Positions 30,272 through 41,607 of a stretch of 64,000 nt of DNA are shown here, piece after piece. Location: NCBI RefSeq assembly GCF_030272615.1, contig NC_081408.1, positions 765,832,830 to 765,896,829 on the forward strand, read 5' to 3'. The translations under genes and the position numbers were made by a program. Below the pieces are notes generated by a model. It was not told the DNA's origin. It saw only the letters and a list, made by a program, of their open reading frames with translations, and made no database searches. Each line of letters opens with the position of its first letter. Within the stretch, counting starts at the first letter, position 1. The DNA is from Cryptomeria japonica. Its lineage: Eukaryota; Streptophyta; Pinopsida; Cupressales; Cupressaceae.

Positions 30272-31020
30272 TTTAGTCGATTCTCCTTAGGCAACCTGCA
30301 AAACCAATATGTCAGTAGTCATTTTCTTCTTGATTCTTTGGCAAGTGTATGTTTGATTGATAGGTTCTTTGAAAAGCGTCCTACAAAAATTAAAAGCCCA
30401 AAATTAGTTACCAAAATAACATAAAAAAAAATCATCAAAAGAAAATTCTATCATGTAAACTATAAATTAAACTAATCTAACAAGAATTTTCATTTTATGA
30501 CTATCCTAGTTATGACAATTTTTGATAGTACTGCACTCTGTCATTTTTAACTTTTGAACCAGAAATAATTTGGAAAATCTCTTTGGTAGAAATGTGGAAA
30601 ACTTAGTTTTACAAAACATATTAAAATTTGGGTTAGATCCAACGGTTCAATAAAACGTTATGTCCTCTGAACCGAGACCCTTTTTGACTGTCACAGAAGA
30701 ATAAGTAAAATGACAGTCCTGCACTCTGTCAATCATAACTTTCAAACTCAAAATATTTAGGCAAATCCATTCAGTGTACCTATATAAAACTTGGTTTTAA
30801 ACAACATATCAAAAATTGGTTGAGATCCAACAATTAAATAAAATGTTATGCTCTCCAAACCGAGACCCTTTTTTGACTGTCATAGAAGAACAAACAAAAA
30901 TAAATATTTTTATCTGCAAATTTAACACATGTTTATTAGTTATGAAAACCAAACATTAAATTTGTTCAAGAAGCATTAGAAATCTTGTGGTTGTGGTTTT
31001 GAGCCCCACGGTGGGTGCCA
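30272..31020 (-). other. TE-C leader, proximal half, with a diverged tandem duplication
   Basis: Two adjacent copies of about 175 bp (about 30530-30703 and 30719-30888) share TGCACTCTGTCA, TTGG.T.AGATCCAAC, AACCGAGACCC and TTTTGACTGTCA. No ORF. The second half of the leader is at 12768-14071. Confidence 0.75.
30984..31020 (-). promoter_or_regulatory. TE-C primer-binding site with 37-nt match to tRNA-Lys 3' half
   Basis: The plus strand ends GAGCCCCACGGTGGGTGCCA, five bases from the LTR. From memory of plant tRNA-Lys(CUU), the match extends over 37 nt with four differences (three C to T, one G to T), reaching through the T arm and variable loop to the anticodon stem. Ordinary primer sites are about 18 nt. 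It is not a tRNA gene, because the 5' half is absent. Confidence 0.8.
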
Positions 31021-31025
31021 GAAAT

Positions 31026-31555
31026 GTGTGTGTGAAAAGTGAACCTGTATCTGTAAGCATAACACTTCAATCAAGTCATTAAATGCATGGTTAATCATAT
31101 ATAATCAATGAATAATAAACCATAACAAATCAATCGCTTGCCTTCTAAAAGATGAGAGTATAAGATTGCTCTCAGATTATAAGCAATACCAGTGACTAGA
31201 CAACATCAAGATGAAGGATTTTATCTATATGAACATGATGAATGCTAGATGGATGCAATATTAATCTAACAATATTTTTGCAATATTAAGCTAAATGATT
31301 TAATCAATATGAAATAATTAATATGCAATATATCAATGAGTCTAGAGAAAAAATAGTATAATAACGATGTATTCTCTAGCCTCCTTTTGAATGAGAGATG
31401 AACCTGAATTTATAGAAAATTCAGAAAGAAACCAACGGCTAAGATCAATTGATGATGAGCGGTCAAGATTTATTTAATTGCCTTTGGTTAGGACCTTGGT
31501 GACGTTGTCAAGATTAGGGGCCGATGGTTTAGATGACCATTTTTAGGGTATTATA
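31026..31555 (-). repeat. TE-C 5' LTR
   Basis: It starts TGTGTGTGTGAAAAG and ends GGTATTATA. About 530 bp, with roughly 30 differences and two small indels against 10303-10841. Confidence 0.92.
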
Positions 31556-33481
31556 GATACTATAAAAGGTGGAGTTAAGGTAAAGTTTCAATGGACAGAT
31601 GCAGAAAATAAGGGGTTTGAACTTTCGAAAACCAATGTTGCTTCTCAACCAATGCTTATACTTCCTAGTTTTGACAAGTTATTTACTATTGAGTGTGATG
31701 TTAGTAATATTGTAGTAGGTGCAATGTTGAGTCAGGAGAATAGACCCGTAGCTTTCTTTAGTGAAAAATTGAATGATGCTAAGAAGAAGTACTCTTCCTA
31801 TGATTTGGAACTCTATGCTTTAGTTCAATCACTTAGAAAGTGGAGACATTATTTTCTTCCAAAGGAGTTTGTTGTTTATACAGATAATCAAGCTTTGAGT
31901 TTCTTGAATTCACAAGATAAGTTAAATCATAGGCATGTCAAATGGGTTGAGTACTTACAATCACACACTTTTACTCTTAAGCACAAGAACAGACAATGCA
32001 ATAAGGTATCAGATGATTTGAGTAGAAGGCTTCTAACAGTGTAGGAAGTATAGGTTCAGAGTATTGGCATAGAGTGTTTCAAAGGAATGTATCTCGATGA
32101 TGAAGATTTTGCAGCCATCTATAAGGTTTTCCAAGCATTTGATAATTCTTTTCATAGTGAATATGCTGATTATAGTTTGCAAAATGGTTTGTTGTTTAAA
32201 GGTGGGCAGCTATATGCTCCAAAAATATCAATGAGGGAGAATCTAATTCAAGAAAAGCACAATGGGTGTTTGAGTGAACATTTTGGTCTCAACAAGACAT
32301 TGGAGTTGGTGCAACGTTTCTATTATTGGCCTAAAATGTAGCGAGATGTCAGAAGGTATGTGGAGCAATGTATGGTTTGTTAGAAAGAAAAAGGTAATAC
32401 TTCTAATGCTAGTCTTTATCAGCCTCTTCCAATTCCTACAAGGCCTTGGGAATGTGTTAGCATGGATTTTGTGGTAGGCTTACCTAAGACTAAAGTTGGT
32501 TTTGATAGCATTTTTGTGATTGTGGATAGATTTAGTAAAATGGCACACTTCATTCCTTGAAAAACTACACATGATGCTAGTCATATAGTCTATTTATTTT
32601 TCAAGGAAGTGATTAGAATCCATGGTTTACCTTCTACCATTGTTTCTGATAGAGATGTTAAGTTTCTTGGCCATTTTTGGAAGACATTGTGGAAAAGATT
32701 GGGTACTAATCTTTATTTTGGTTTAACTTATCACCCACAGGCTGATGGCTAAACTGAGGTGGTCAATAGGACTCTTGGAAACCTCTTAAGGTGCTTGACG
32801 AAGGAATATGGCCAAACTTGGGATCAGCTCATCCATCAGGCAAAATTTGCATATAATGATAGTGTCAACAGGTCAACTGGTAAGAGTCCCTTTGAGATTG
32901 TTTATGGTATGCACCCATGGGGTGTCATGGAGTTAAGGGATCTTGGTAACATGCAGCAAAAGACTCTTCGAGATACCTCACAAAAAGTGAAAGCTAGAGT
33001 GGATGCATCAAAGAGGGATGTTCTATTTTCAGTTGGGGACTTTGTGATGGTGCATTTGAACAAGTCTAGATTAAAAAAGGGAGTTGTTAGAAAGCTCTAA
33101 ATGAGGTGGATAGGTCCTTGCAAGATATTGGTTAAGTATGGTTCTAATGCATATAAAATTGATTTGCCTACTGATCTTTCTTTGTCTCCTATTTTCAATG
33201 TTTTAGATTTGGTGGCATTCAAGGGTCAGCTTCCTAAGGAGGATGATAGAGTTTCAGATGTTCACAAGTCACTTGCAGACCTGCCTTTGCCTCCTCCATC
33301 CATTCCTCAAGCTGAACAAGTGTTGGACTCAAGAGTTTACAAGAGGACTCGTCATCAAGTGTACATGGAGCATCTCATCAAGTGGAAAGATAAACCAATT
33401 TTAGAAGCCACTTGGGTACCTGAGTCTGAGTTCTCTAAGTCTAGAATTCCTTCTTCTTTTCCACCTCAAGGAGTCACATGA
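31556..33481 (+). pseudogene. TE-B RNase H, integrase and chromodomain with stops
   Basis: Continues the RT interrupted at 10302, in one frame to TGA at 33479-33481. RNase H: IECDVSN..VGAMLSQ, FSEKLNDA and YTDNQALSFL (31650-31900). Integrase: zinc-binding His pair in EKHNGCLSEHFG and CMVC, then the catalytic residues in [18 protein letters not shown] and TEVVNRTLG (32240-32790). A chromodomain closes the protein: QVYMEHLIKWKDKP..ATWVPESEF (about 33340-33435), which in chromoviruses guides insertion to marked chromatin. Stops at 32042, 32048, 32339, 32381, near 32560, near 32752 and at 33098 break it, and most fit CAG/CAA to TAG/TAA changes. No frameshift in 1.9 kb. Confidence 0.93.
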
Positions 33482-33503
33482 CTTCTTTGTCTTTGGGGGA
33501 GTA

Positions 33504-35462
33504 TGGTGCAGAAGCACCTAGTTTTGCTTATACTCTTCATTTTTGGCATTTTTCATGCTTAAGTGTCTTGTTAGTTTTTAAATGTTTTCATAGGTTGTGT
33601 TTAGTCATTTCATAAGTGTTTGATCTCATTTTGTGCTTGAGAGATCAAGTTTTGCTTCTTAGGGCTTGGATTGTCAATTTTGTGCTTCTAGGCCAAATAA
33701 GGCTAAAAAGTGGAAAATTGCCTTATAGGCCTACAAATGCTTTGGGAAAGCATTGAAAAATGTTTTATGAGTTTTTTTAAACATTCCTAAGTGTCTAGGA
33801 GGGATAGATAAGTTAGGTTTCTCAAAAATGTCATTTGGAGCAACAAAAGTTGTTTTGATTGTTTGGAAAAGTTGTCATGTTTAAGACAAGTTTGTAAAAG
33901 AAAACCTCCTACAGCTGGTTGTCCATACAAGAACTCATAACTGAATCATGATTATATAAATATTCCTCCCTCTTCTTTGTATAGGGTTGGCAATTGTATT
34001 TGAAAGACATTCTCAATTGGAAATATGAAAATTCTGGCTTTTAATGGTTGTTGAACTCATTTTCTTGGGACACTCCGTACTGGACACTTTCCTTCCATAC
34101 TATACTTGCTGGAGATTGATTTAAATGTACATTTAAAGCATTTGATGTAATTGTTTCATTGGTTTTGCATTTGGAAGTTGGTTGTACTAAATAGTTCATC
34201 TTTGCTCCTTGACTGCCCTGTCAAGGGTTTTGGCCTCCAAAATGCATCAACTTGTCTAAATCCAGGTTTGGGCTCCCATGGGTGGACTTAGACAAGTTTT
34301 ATTGCACATGTACAATGTAAATATTCAATATTTTGGCCAGGGTTGTGCAAAGGAAGTGCTCTTGAGCATATGCTAGGCAAGTTGGAGATGGATTTGGCTA
34401 GCAATGTGAATAAGACAAAACTTGTTTGTGCTCAATGACCAATTTGAGTGAGAAAAATTGAGGTAGAGGTTTGCACTAGTCTTCGTAGAGTTTTAGTTGC
34501 ATTTGGAGCTCCAAACAGTGTGTATTTCACCTTGCAAATGTGTTGAGTTGTGGCTGGCAGCAAGTACCCAGTTTTGGGAATTTAATGTCTTTTTGAATCC
34601 AAGTTTGCTTTATGAACATATTCATGCTTTGGAATCTTGTGAAAAGTGATAAAAATATTTCTTGGAGGTTAATACATGCATTGGTGAAGTTTTCATGAAG
34701 TACTAACCTTGCAAAGTGCAGAAAAATAGTGAATTAGCAGTGATAGTGAATAAAACAGTCATCTTTTTGTTTGCATAGAAAATGTTTGACATAATGTCAT
34801 GTAGAGAAGAGTTGAAGAATGGTTCCAAATGATGTGAAAGAGGTTATATAATAATTTTGAGGCTTGGTTTATGGTTTATAAGTGACATCCTTTGTTAAAT
34901 GAGCAAAACCCTCTAAAAACCCTACTTTCTTGCCAAAAAATGTGGGCAGTCATCATACTATCTTCTTAGGGGCTAAAAGCATGAAAATCCTTGAGTTTAG
35001 ACCTTTTTGACACCTACCAAGTCAGGTTATTTGATTTTAATGGCCATCGTTTCCCTATGCAAGAAAAATCCACCCAATTAGGCCTCCATGGGCTAGTAGC
35101 CTTTTTAGCCCTGTTTTACTAAAAAGTGAACCCGGTTGCCTAAATGATGTTAGGACCTTCCAAAATCTTGAAGGGAAATTGGGATACACCTAATGGGCCT
35201 AATTAAATAAATAATGATAGTCAAGACACCATTTTGGGGTATGGAACTATGATGGAGGATTTGAGCAACAGTGAGGAATATAAGCTTGAGCAAGGGAGCA
35301 TAACACACAATGGGGTTATTGTTTGAGAAGAGGTGTGGGTGTTGAAGGTTGTTGTTACAAACACAAATTTAAAACAAAATAAAAATAATATCCTTTGGGT
35401 CCACTTGATGGATTAAACCAATTTAGACCTATTGAGCAACTTCTCACTCAATCTCCCTATCA
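33504..35462 (+). repeat. TE-B 3' LTR
   Basis: It starts TGGTGCAGAAGCACC after a CTTTGGGGGAGTA purine tract and ends CCCTATCA, followed by CCTAG. It keeps a segment near 35200-35260 missing from the 5' copy. Confidence 0.93.
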
Positions 35463-35467
35463 CCTAG

Positions 35468-35658
35468 AGATGAGACTACCAACTGGTAGTCACACTTAGT
35501 GAAACCCCGACACCGGTTCACTAAATCTCTTCATACCTCTTCATACTAGTTCACCAACTTCTTTTATACTGGTATACTTGTACTTATTGACATCAATGAC
35601 AACATACACTATCATCATATCAACATGCCTGTTCATCATATGCCAACAATATCCAACA
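35468..35658 (-). repeat. TE-A 3' LTR, second part
   Basis: Continues the LTR broken at 5728. It matches the end of the right LTR (GAGACTACCAACYGGTAGTC to ATATCCAACA). Confidence 0.9.
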
Positions 35659-35803
35659 ATATCCCCGTTTGGCATTGATGGCAATACTTAGTGTATCATT
35701 GCAACTATAAACATCATAGACCAATGTATCTTCATCATCAGATATCTTCTCCCCCATACATCAGATATCTTCTCCCCCATACATCAAATATCTTCATCCC
35801 CTT
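35659..35803 (-). promoter_or_regulatory. TE-A polypurine tract region with repeated PPT-like units
   Basis: In sense, GCCATCAATGCCAAACGGGG lies just before the 3' LTR. About 80 bp away a 23-bp unit containing GGGGGAGAAGATATC occurs twice, with a third diverged copy (plus 35736, 35759, 35782). Multiple PPT-like motifs before the 3' LTR are reported for Sireviruses. Confidence 0.65.
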
Positions 35804-35939
35804 TGACAATAATGCCAAAGTGGAGGCACAAGCTTCTATACTCCACTATGCTGCTCCCCCTATGGAGTAGCATCCTTCAACACATCAATCCTGAAAGATT
35901 TGACATTGTAGTTCTTGATTGATGCGGAGCACACAACTT

Positions 35940-37690
35940 TTAGTTGACTTCATGAAGGGGCAAAACCCCTAATTCACCTCTCAAATAGGTAAATGTAGTC
36001 TTTGGTAAGGGCTTAGTGAATATATCTACTAGTTGCTCCTTACTGGAAACATGTTGTAGTACAACCTCCTTATTCTGAACTTTCTCTCTTAAGAGGTGAT
36101 ATTTAAGCTCAATGTGCTTAGTTCTAGCATGCAATACCAGATTCTTGGAAATATTTATTGCACTTGTGTTGTCACAAAATATATTCACCGGTTCAGATAC
36201 AGGTACTTTGAAATCTTCCAATACATGTTTCATCCAGATTGCTTGAGTGCAGTTCATAAATGCTGCCACATATTCTGCTTTAGCTGTAGATTGAGAAGTA
36301 CAACTCTACTTCTTACTGATCCATGATACTAGTCTTCCACTGAGAAAGAACGCTCCACCGGTTATGCTCTTCTGGTCATCCATATTAGCTGCCCAATCAG
36401 CATTGGTATATACTTTGAGGTTATAGTCACCATTATATGGATACCACAATCCATATTCAATTGTTCCTTTTAGATATCTAAGAATGCTTTTGACTGCTAC
36501 TAAGTGGGATTCTCTAGGACATTTCTGAAAATGAGCTACTATGCCCACTATATGAGCAATATCTGGTCTGTTGTGCACCACATAGTGCAGCTTACCAATC
36601 ATTGACTAGTACTCCTTCTCATTCACCAACACTAAATCATCTTCCTTAGTTAGTTTATAGTCGGTCACCATCGATGTACCAACCAGTTTTCTTTCCTCCA
36701 CACCAAAAGTCTTCAATACCTCTTTGACATACTTGGACTGGGTAATAAAGATACCTTCTTTCATTTGCTGAATCTGTAAACCAATGAAGAACTTTATCTC
36801 TCCAATCAAAGACATCTCAAACTCTTTCTTCATTTCATCTGCAAACACATGACTCATTTTATCATCTCCTCCAAAAATTATGTCATCTACAAACACTTCA
36901 CAGATCAAAATCTGATCACCTTCTGATTTCAAGTAGATGTTGCGATCTTCACTTGTTCTATGAAATCCAATCTTCACAAGATGAGAGTGTAATCTTTCAT
37001 ACCATGCCCTAGGTGCTTGTTTCAGTCCATACAGGGCTTTGTGTAATCTACACACCATGTCACTGCCTTCTGATAAGGCAAATGCTTCTGGTTGCTCTAT
37101 ATACACTTCCTCTTCTAGGATTCCATTCAAAAATGCAGACTTGACATCCATCTGATAAACCTTAAATCACTTAAATGCTGCAAATGCAAGTAGCATTCGA
37201 ACACCTTCTAGTCTAGCCATAGGAGCAAAGGTTTCTCCATAGTCTTCTCCCTCGCCCTGAGCATATCCCTTGCATACAAGCCTAGCCTTGTTTCTTACAA
37301 CTGTGCTTTCTTCATTCAGCTTATTCCTGAAGACCCATTTGGTACCTATGACATTTTTATGTTCTGGTCTAGGCACCAAAGACCAAGTTGCATTCTTTTC
37401 TATCTGGTCTAGCTCCTCTTCCATTGCTTTAATCCAGTCTCCATCTGGAAGAGCTTCTCTAGAAGTCTTGGGTTCAAATTCAGAAATCATGCAAGAGTTC
37501 TCCTTCACTTTTCTTCTTGTGAGTATCCCTGCATCTTTATCTCCTATTATTTGCTTCGGATCATGATGCAGCTTCACATATCTAGGAATGACTCTAGCCT
37601 GATCTACTAGCTTTTCTTCTTCTCCTTCACTTACCTCTTCTTCTTCTCTTACTGCAGCTTCTATAGGTATAGGAACACTGAGATCTTTAT
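35940..37690 (-). pseudogene. TE-A reverse transcriptase and RNase H
   Basis: Ty1/copia RT in one frame. WSLVPRP..VIGTKWVFRNK and ARLVCKGYAQ are near 37270-37400, then MDVKSAFLNG, LYGLKQAPRAWY and the catalytic box FVDD (about 36875-36890). RNase H starts with VYTNADWAANMDDQKSITG, followed by AEYVAAF, FCDNTSAI and HIELKYHLLREKV to the stop at 35940-35942. Stops at 37167-37169, 36606-36608 and 36306-36308 interrupt it. Between integrase and this segment the frame changes near 37690. The final part is intact and ends in a normal copia C-terminus. Confidence 0.92.
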
Positions 37691-38500
37691 AAGTTCTTTC
37701 TTAACCGGTTCCCAGAAGGCTATACCCGGTTCATCTTCCACTTCTTCACTGCATGTTTCCTTAGGTTCCTTAGGGGATTCATCAACCTTGACATTGATAC
37801 TTTCAACAATTTTTTGAGTTCTATTGTTGTAGCACTTGAGAGCTTTTCTCTTGGTGGAATATCCCAGAAATATTCCTTCATCACATTTAGCATCAAACTT
37901 GCTCAAATGCTCACCTCTCTTGATATAACACTTACTACCAAACACTTTAAAGTAACTCATAGTGGGAGTCTTTCCGGTCCAGTAATCATAAGGGGTTTTA
38001 TCTTTGCCTTTCTTGATAAGTACCCGGTTCATTGTATAGACTGTAGCGCTCATCGCTTCTCTCCAAAAAGTGTGAGAAACCCTTCCTTGGATCAACATAG
38101 TTCTGGTCGCTTCGACTACAGTCCTATTATTTCTTTCTGCTATGCCATTGTATTGTGGTTTTCTTGGGGCAGACAACTGCCTCTTGATACCGTTATCTTC
38201 ACAGTACTTGTTGAATTCATCATAAGTGAATTCTCCTCCCTGATTAGTTCTTAGGCACTTTATCCTTTGGCCACTTTCCTTTTCTACTAATGCTCTGAAG
38301 GCTTTGAATTTTCCAAATGCTTCAGACTTGTCTTTCAAGAATGTGACCCACATCATTCTTGAGCAGTCATCAGTAAGAATCATAAAATACCTATCTCCCT
38401 GAATACTTCTAGTTTTCATAGGACCACACAAATCAGTATGCATAAGATCAAGCAAATTTTCTACTGAGAAGGACTTACCTTTAAAAGTTGAGGAAGACAT
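37661..38500 (-). pseudogene. TE-A integrase
   Basis: Ty1/copia integrase core in the same frame as the upstream Gag-protease, from which it is separated by the stop at 38516-38518. It shows LMHTDLCGPM (first catalytic Asp), CLRTNQGGEF (second Asp replaced by Asn, normally TDNG) and GIAERNNRTV (catalytic Glu), followed by the GKTPYDYWTGKTP and FLGYSTKRKALKCYN segments. The Asp to Asn change would inactivate it even without the stops. The tail runs into a frameshift before the RT. Confidence 0.9.
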
Positions 38501-38515
38501 CTTCCCGAGTTGACA

Positions 38516-40042
38516 TTATCTCCACAAAGGATTCTCAGGTTTGTTCAACAAAGGTAATCCTTTTACCGCCTTGATCTTACCCACTTTAACAATATTGTCA
38601 AAGTTCATATGACAGAGTCTCCTATGCCATATCCAACTATCATCAAACTTATCCATTAGACACCAACTTATCTTGGCATTCAACTGAAATAGGTTACCTT
38701 TGGTCTGCTTACTGGTGGCAATAAGTTCACCACTCTTTCCAATTATACTGTAGATTCCACCTTTGAATTTTAGAGTGAGTCCTTTGTCATTCAGTTGAGC
38801 AACACTTAAAAGGTTATGATTTAGACCTTCTACACAGTAGACATCATCTGCACTTCTCTTTCCATTCAGTGAGATGGATCCTTTACCTTTTACCAAGCAC
38901 AGTGCATCGTTGCCAAATCTGACAACACCTCCATCATATTCTTCTAGAGACAGAAACTTTCCCCGGTCACCAATCATGTGGTGAGAACAACCACTATCAA
39001 TAATCCACTCATTGGAGTTGTCAATGCGAGAGACAAGTTCTTTCTTATCAGACACTTCTTCCTTTATAGCTATAAACACTATATCTTCACTCTCTTCATC
39101 CTCCGATTCTTCATCAGTAACACCTTCATCTACAGCAACAAGACAATTTCTCCTATTTCCTCCTTTATACTTTCTAAACCTCTCTGGTTTGTCCTTATTA
39201 TCAATGTTAGGACAATTAATAGCTATATGTCCTATCTTGTTGGAGGAGAAACATTTTAAAGGAAGTTTACCTATATATTTACCAATTCCTTTTGGAAGTC
39301 TTTTAGCAAGAAGAGCTTCAAATTCCATCAGAATCTCTTCATCATCCATATCTCTGCATTGTCTGGATTCATAACTGGTACTAGTTTCTTTTCCTTTTCT
39401 GGATGGTGCAACAGATACTCTAAAGGCTGACTCAATCTTCTGAACATTGCCATCATAGCTATTCAACTCATATGTAGTCAACTTTGCAATGATAGAGTCT
39501 AAGGATACCTTGGTTTTATCAATAGACCTTATTTCATGGATAGCAGCAACTCTAATTGCATAGATCGGTAATAATGATCTCAAGACTTTACTAACAACGA
39601 TGGCATCCTCAATCATTCCACCAGCACTTTTGATATCTCCAACCACAGTTTTAATCCTAATGCCATATTGCTGAATGGTATCTCCTTCAACCATCCTCAT
39701 GTCTTCAAATTTTCCTCTAAGGCTCTCTTCCTTAGCTTGCTTTACATGCTCATCTCCACCATAAATGGTTTCCAGTGCATCCCATACATCCTTAGGAGTG
39801 TCCTTGTCTTGTGCATCAATAAACTCAATATCTGACAAGCTGTTAATAAGGGCCTCCATGACTTGCCCATTTTCCTGAATCCCTCTCTTCTGATCATCAG
39901 TCAGAGTGCCGGTGGGAATCACATAGGCATTCTCAACATAGCTCCAGTGTTGAGCACCCATACTTTTTATGTAAATCTTCATTCTGTCCTTCCATATCTT
40001 GAAGTTATCTCTATTGAACTTAGGACCTTCCCTCTTCATCAT
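38516..40042 (-). pseudogene. gag: TE-A Gag-protease and pre-integrase
   Basis: 508 codons from ATG 40040-40042, open to the stop at 38516-38518. The UBN2-type Gag core (FKIWKDRMKIYIKSMGAQHW, DVWDALETIYGG, LRGKFEDMRM) occupies about residues 10-200. A knuckle CFSSNKIGHIAINC has Ser for its second Cys. The protease carries DSGCSHHM (about residue 350). A GAG-pre-integrase segment WHRRLCHMNFDNI precedes the stop. It is preceded by a short leader and the primer site. The element is full-length in plan but dead: stop before the integrase core, Asp to Asn in IN, frameshift before RT. Confidence 0.92.
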
Positions 40043-40099
40043 TATAGCAGGATCTTTTACCTCAAGCGGTTAAGCTTATATCACTGAGGACCTCGAGTT

Positions 40100-40111
40100 G
40101 CTCTGATACCA
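40100..40111 (-). promoter_or_regulatory. TE-A primer-binding site
   Basis: The minus strand reads TGGTATCAGAGC, two bases from the LTR start, as in TE-I. Confidence 0.9.
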
Positions 40112-40113
40112 AT

Positions 40114-41554
40114 TGATGAATAATGATGAACAGTAAATACCCTAACTAGTACTAAGAGGGGGGGGGGTGAATTAGTACAAAAAAAAAATTTCCCAACAAC
40201 TTATCAAGTTAAAGAAATATCAACTGTTTGTCATCATTACTGAACTTAACCAAGGCAATACCAGTTAAACACAATAAGACTTCAGACAACATATACTGAT
40301 AAGTCTGAACACTTCAAATACATTCAATAATTGATAATAACTGCATCCTTAAACATATGCATGTGGTATACCAGTAATACCATAATCTATTAACTCTGCA
40401 TGCATAATCTTTCAAACAAAGAATGCATAATCATCACATGAAAAATGCATAACTCATGACACACAGATTTTTCACGTGGAAACCCAAATGGGAAAAACCA
40501 CGGTGGAGATGAATACCCACAAGCTTGTTTTGAACTCTTTTGAAGCTCACTCTGTTAGGAGCCTAGTCCGGTTAAAGACTTTACAATAAGGTTCTGCTAG
40601 GAACCGATCCTTTTAAAGATCACCCGGTTAAGGGATGGCTATATACCCTGTTAAAGGTTGAAACCCTGTTAGAGGTTACCTCGCTAGAGGATTTGAAGAA
40701 CTCAATGATCTTGAGTCACCCGTTTAAAGGATTTACAATAAGTCTGTTAACGCTACTCGGTAAAGGGATTCTCCAACTGTTGAAATGATTATAAGACAAC
40801 AAGTAAAACTCTGATCTGATAAAAAACTACATGCTAAGGCAGATCCTTTTCAGTTCCTCTACTCTGTAATCACACTCCACAATTTTCCTCTTACTAGTCT
40901 GGAAAGTATCTCATCACTCAGATACACACACATAACATTTGCCAATAAATTACAACAACAAACATCATCGACCTTATAGACAATAGTTAGGTCAGTAGCA
41001 TAAACCCTAAACCCTAAGCATCTTAGGTTTACAATACAAGCAGTCAAATCCTGACCGTCCAAACACTTTGCATAAAGAAATACAATCTTAAACAAATCAC
41101 AAGACAATCTGCATCATTCATTCATCACCGCACATGGGAATTAGTAACTCATCACTCTTTCTTCTCATACCACCAAGAAGAATGTTCATTCCCGAGGTAG
41201 ACATTTAATGTAGTTGATCTTCTCATGCAAGATCCTCAAAGAAATCCTTCACATGCACAAGGCTGACGTGGCACCTCGATCTCATTCACATCTCTTAGCT
41301 AACTCATCATAGAGTTTCATCGGTTGCATCGCATAGGCTGGATTGCCAAACCTTAAACCCTATAGCTGAGACTACCAACCGGTAGTCACACTTAGTGAAA
41401 CCTCAACATCGGTTCACTGCATCTCTTCATACCTCTTCATACTGGTTCACCAACTTCTTTTATACCGGTATACTTGTACTTATTAACATCAATGACAACA
41501 TACATTATCATCATATCAACATGCTAGTTCATCATATGCCAACAATATCCAACA
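40114..41554 (-). repeat. TE-A 5' LTR
   Basis: It starts TGATGAATAATGATGAAC and ends ATATCCAACA. Uninterrupted 1441 bp, including the GGGGGGGGTGAATTAG word and the GTGGAAACCC / GGGAAAAACCAC block (about 40475-40505). Confidence 0.93.
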
Positions 41555-41607
41555 TGATCAACCACCCATTTTTCACCCACCTCACTTCCACAAATACAAA
41601 CTTCAAC

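Larger units (their letters stand above)
10303..31555 (-). mobile_element. TE-C: non-autonomous gag-only LTR retrotransposon
   Basis: LTRs at 10303-10841 and 31026-31555, flanked by the exact duplication GATAC (10298-10302 and 31556-31560). The internal region without TE-D is about 4 kb and codes only for a Gag C-terminal-like segment and a short second frame; there is no RT, RH or IN. The polypurine tract resembles those of TE-D and TE-F, which suggests it was moved by Tat/Ogre-like machinery. I count about 6% divergence between its LTRs. TE-D is inserted in its leader. Confidence 0.92.
5729..35462 (+). mobile_element. TE-B: chromovirus (Ty3/gypsy with chromodomain)
   Basis: Plus-strand element with LTRs at 5729-7639 and 33504-35462, flanked by the exact 5-bp duplication CCTAG (5724-5728 and 35463-35467). 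An initiator-Met primer site follows the 5' LTR, and a G-rich polypurine tract (about 33494-33501) precedes the 3' LTR. Domain order is Gag, PR, RT, RH, IN, chromodomain. TE-C interrupts it at 10303-31555. All domains carry nonsense changes, so it is dead. Confidence 0.95.
4474..41554 (-). mobile_element. TE-A: Ty1/copia retrotransposon, Sirevirus-like non-coding features
   Basis: Minus-strand element with its 5' LTR at 40114-41554, initiator-Met primer site at 40100-40111, coding region 40042-35940 and 3' LTR at 4474-35658. TE-B interrupts the 3' LTR. Without TE-B the two LTRs are about 1446 and 1441 bp, and a sampled 215-bp stretch differs at roughly 8% of sites. The flanks GGATT and TGATC share only the central GAT, so the target duplication is degraded or slightly misplaced. 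The element split TE-E between its leader and gag. Domain order is Gag, PR, IN, RT, RH, diagnostic of Ty1/copia. Confidence 0.9.

Noticed and set aside
30984-31020. tRNA-Lys gene or pseudogene
   Set aside because: Only the 3' half is present and it sits five bases from an LTR end, so it is a primer-binding site.
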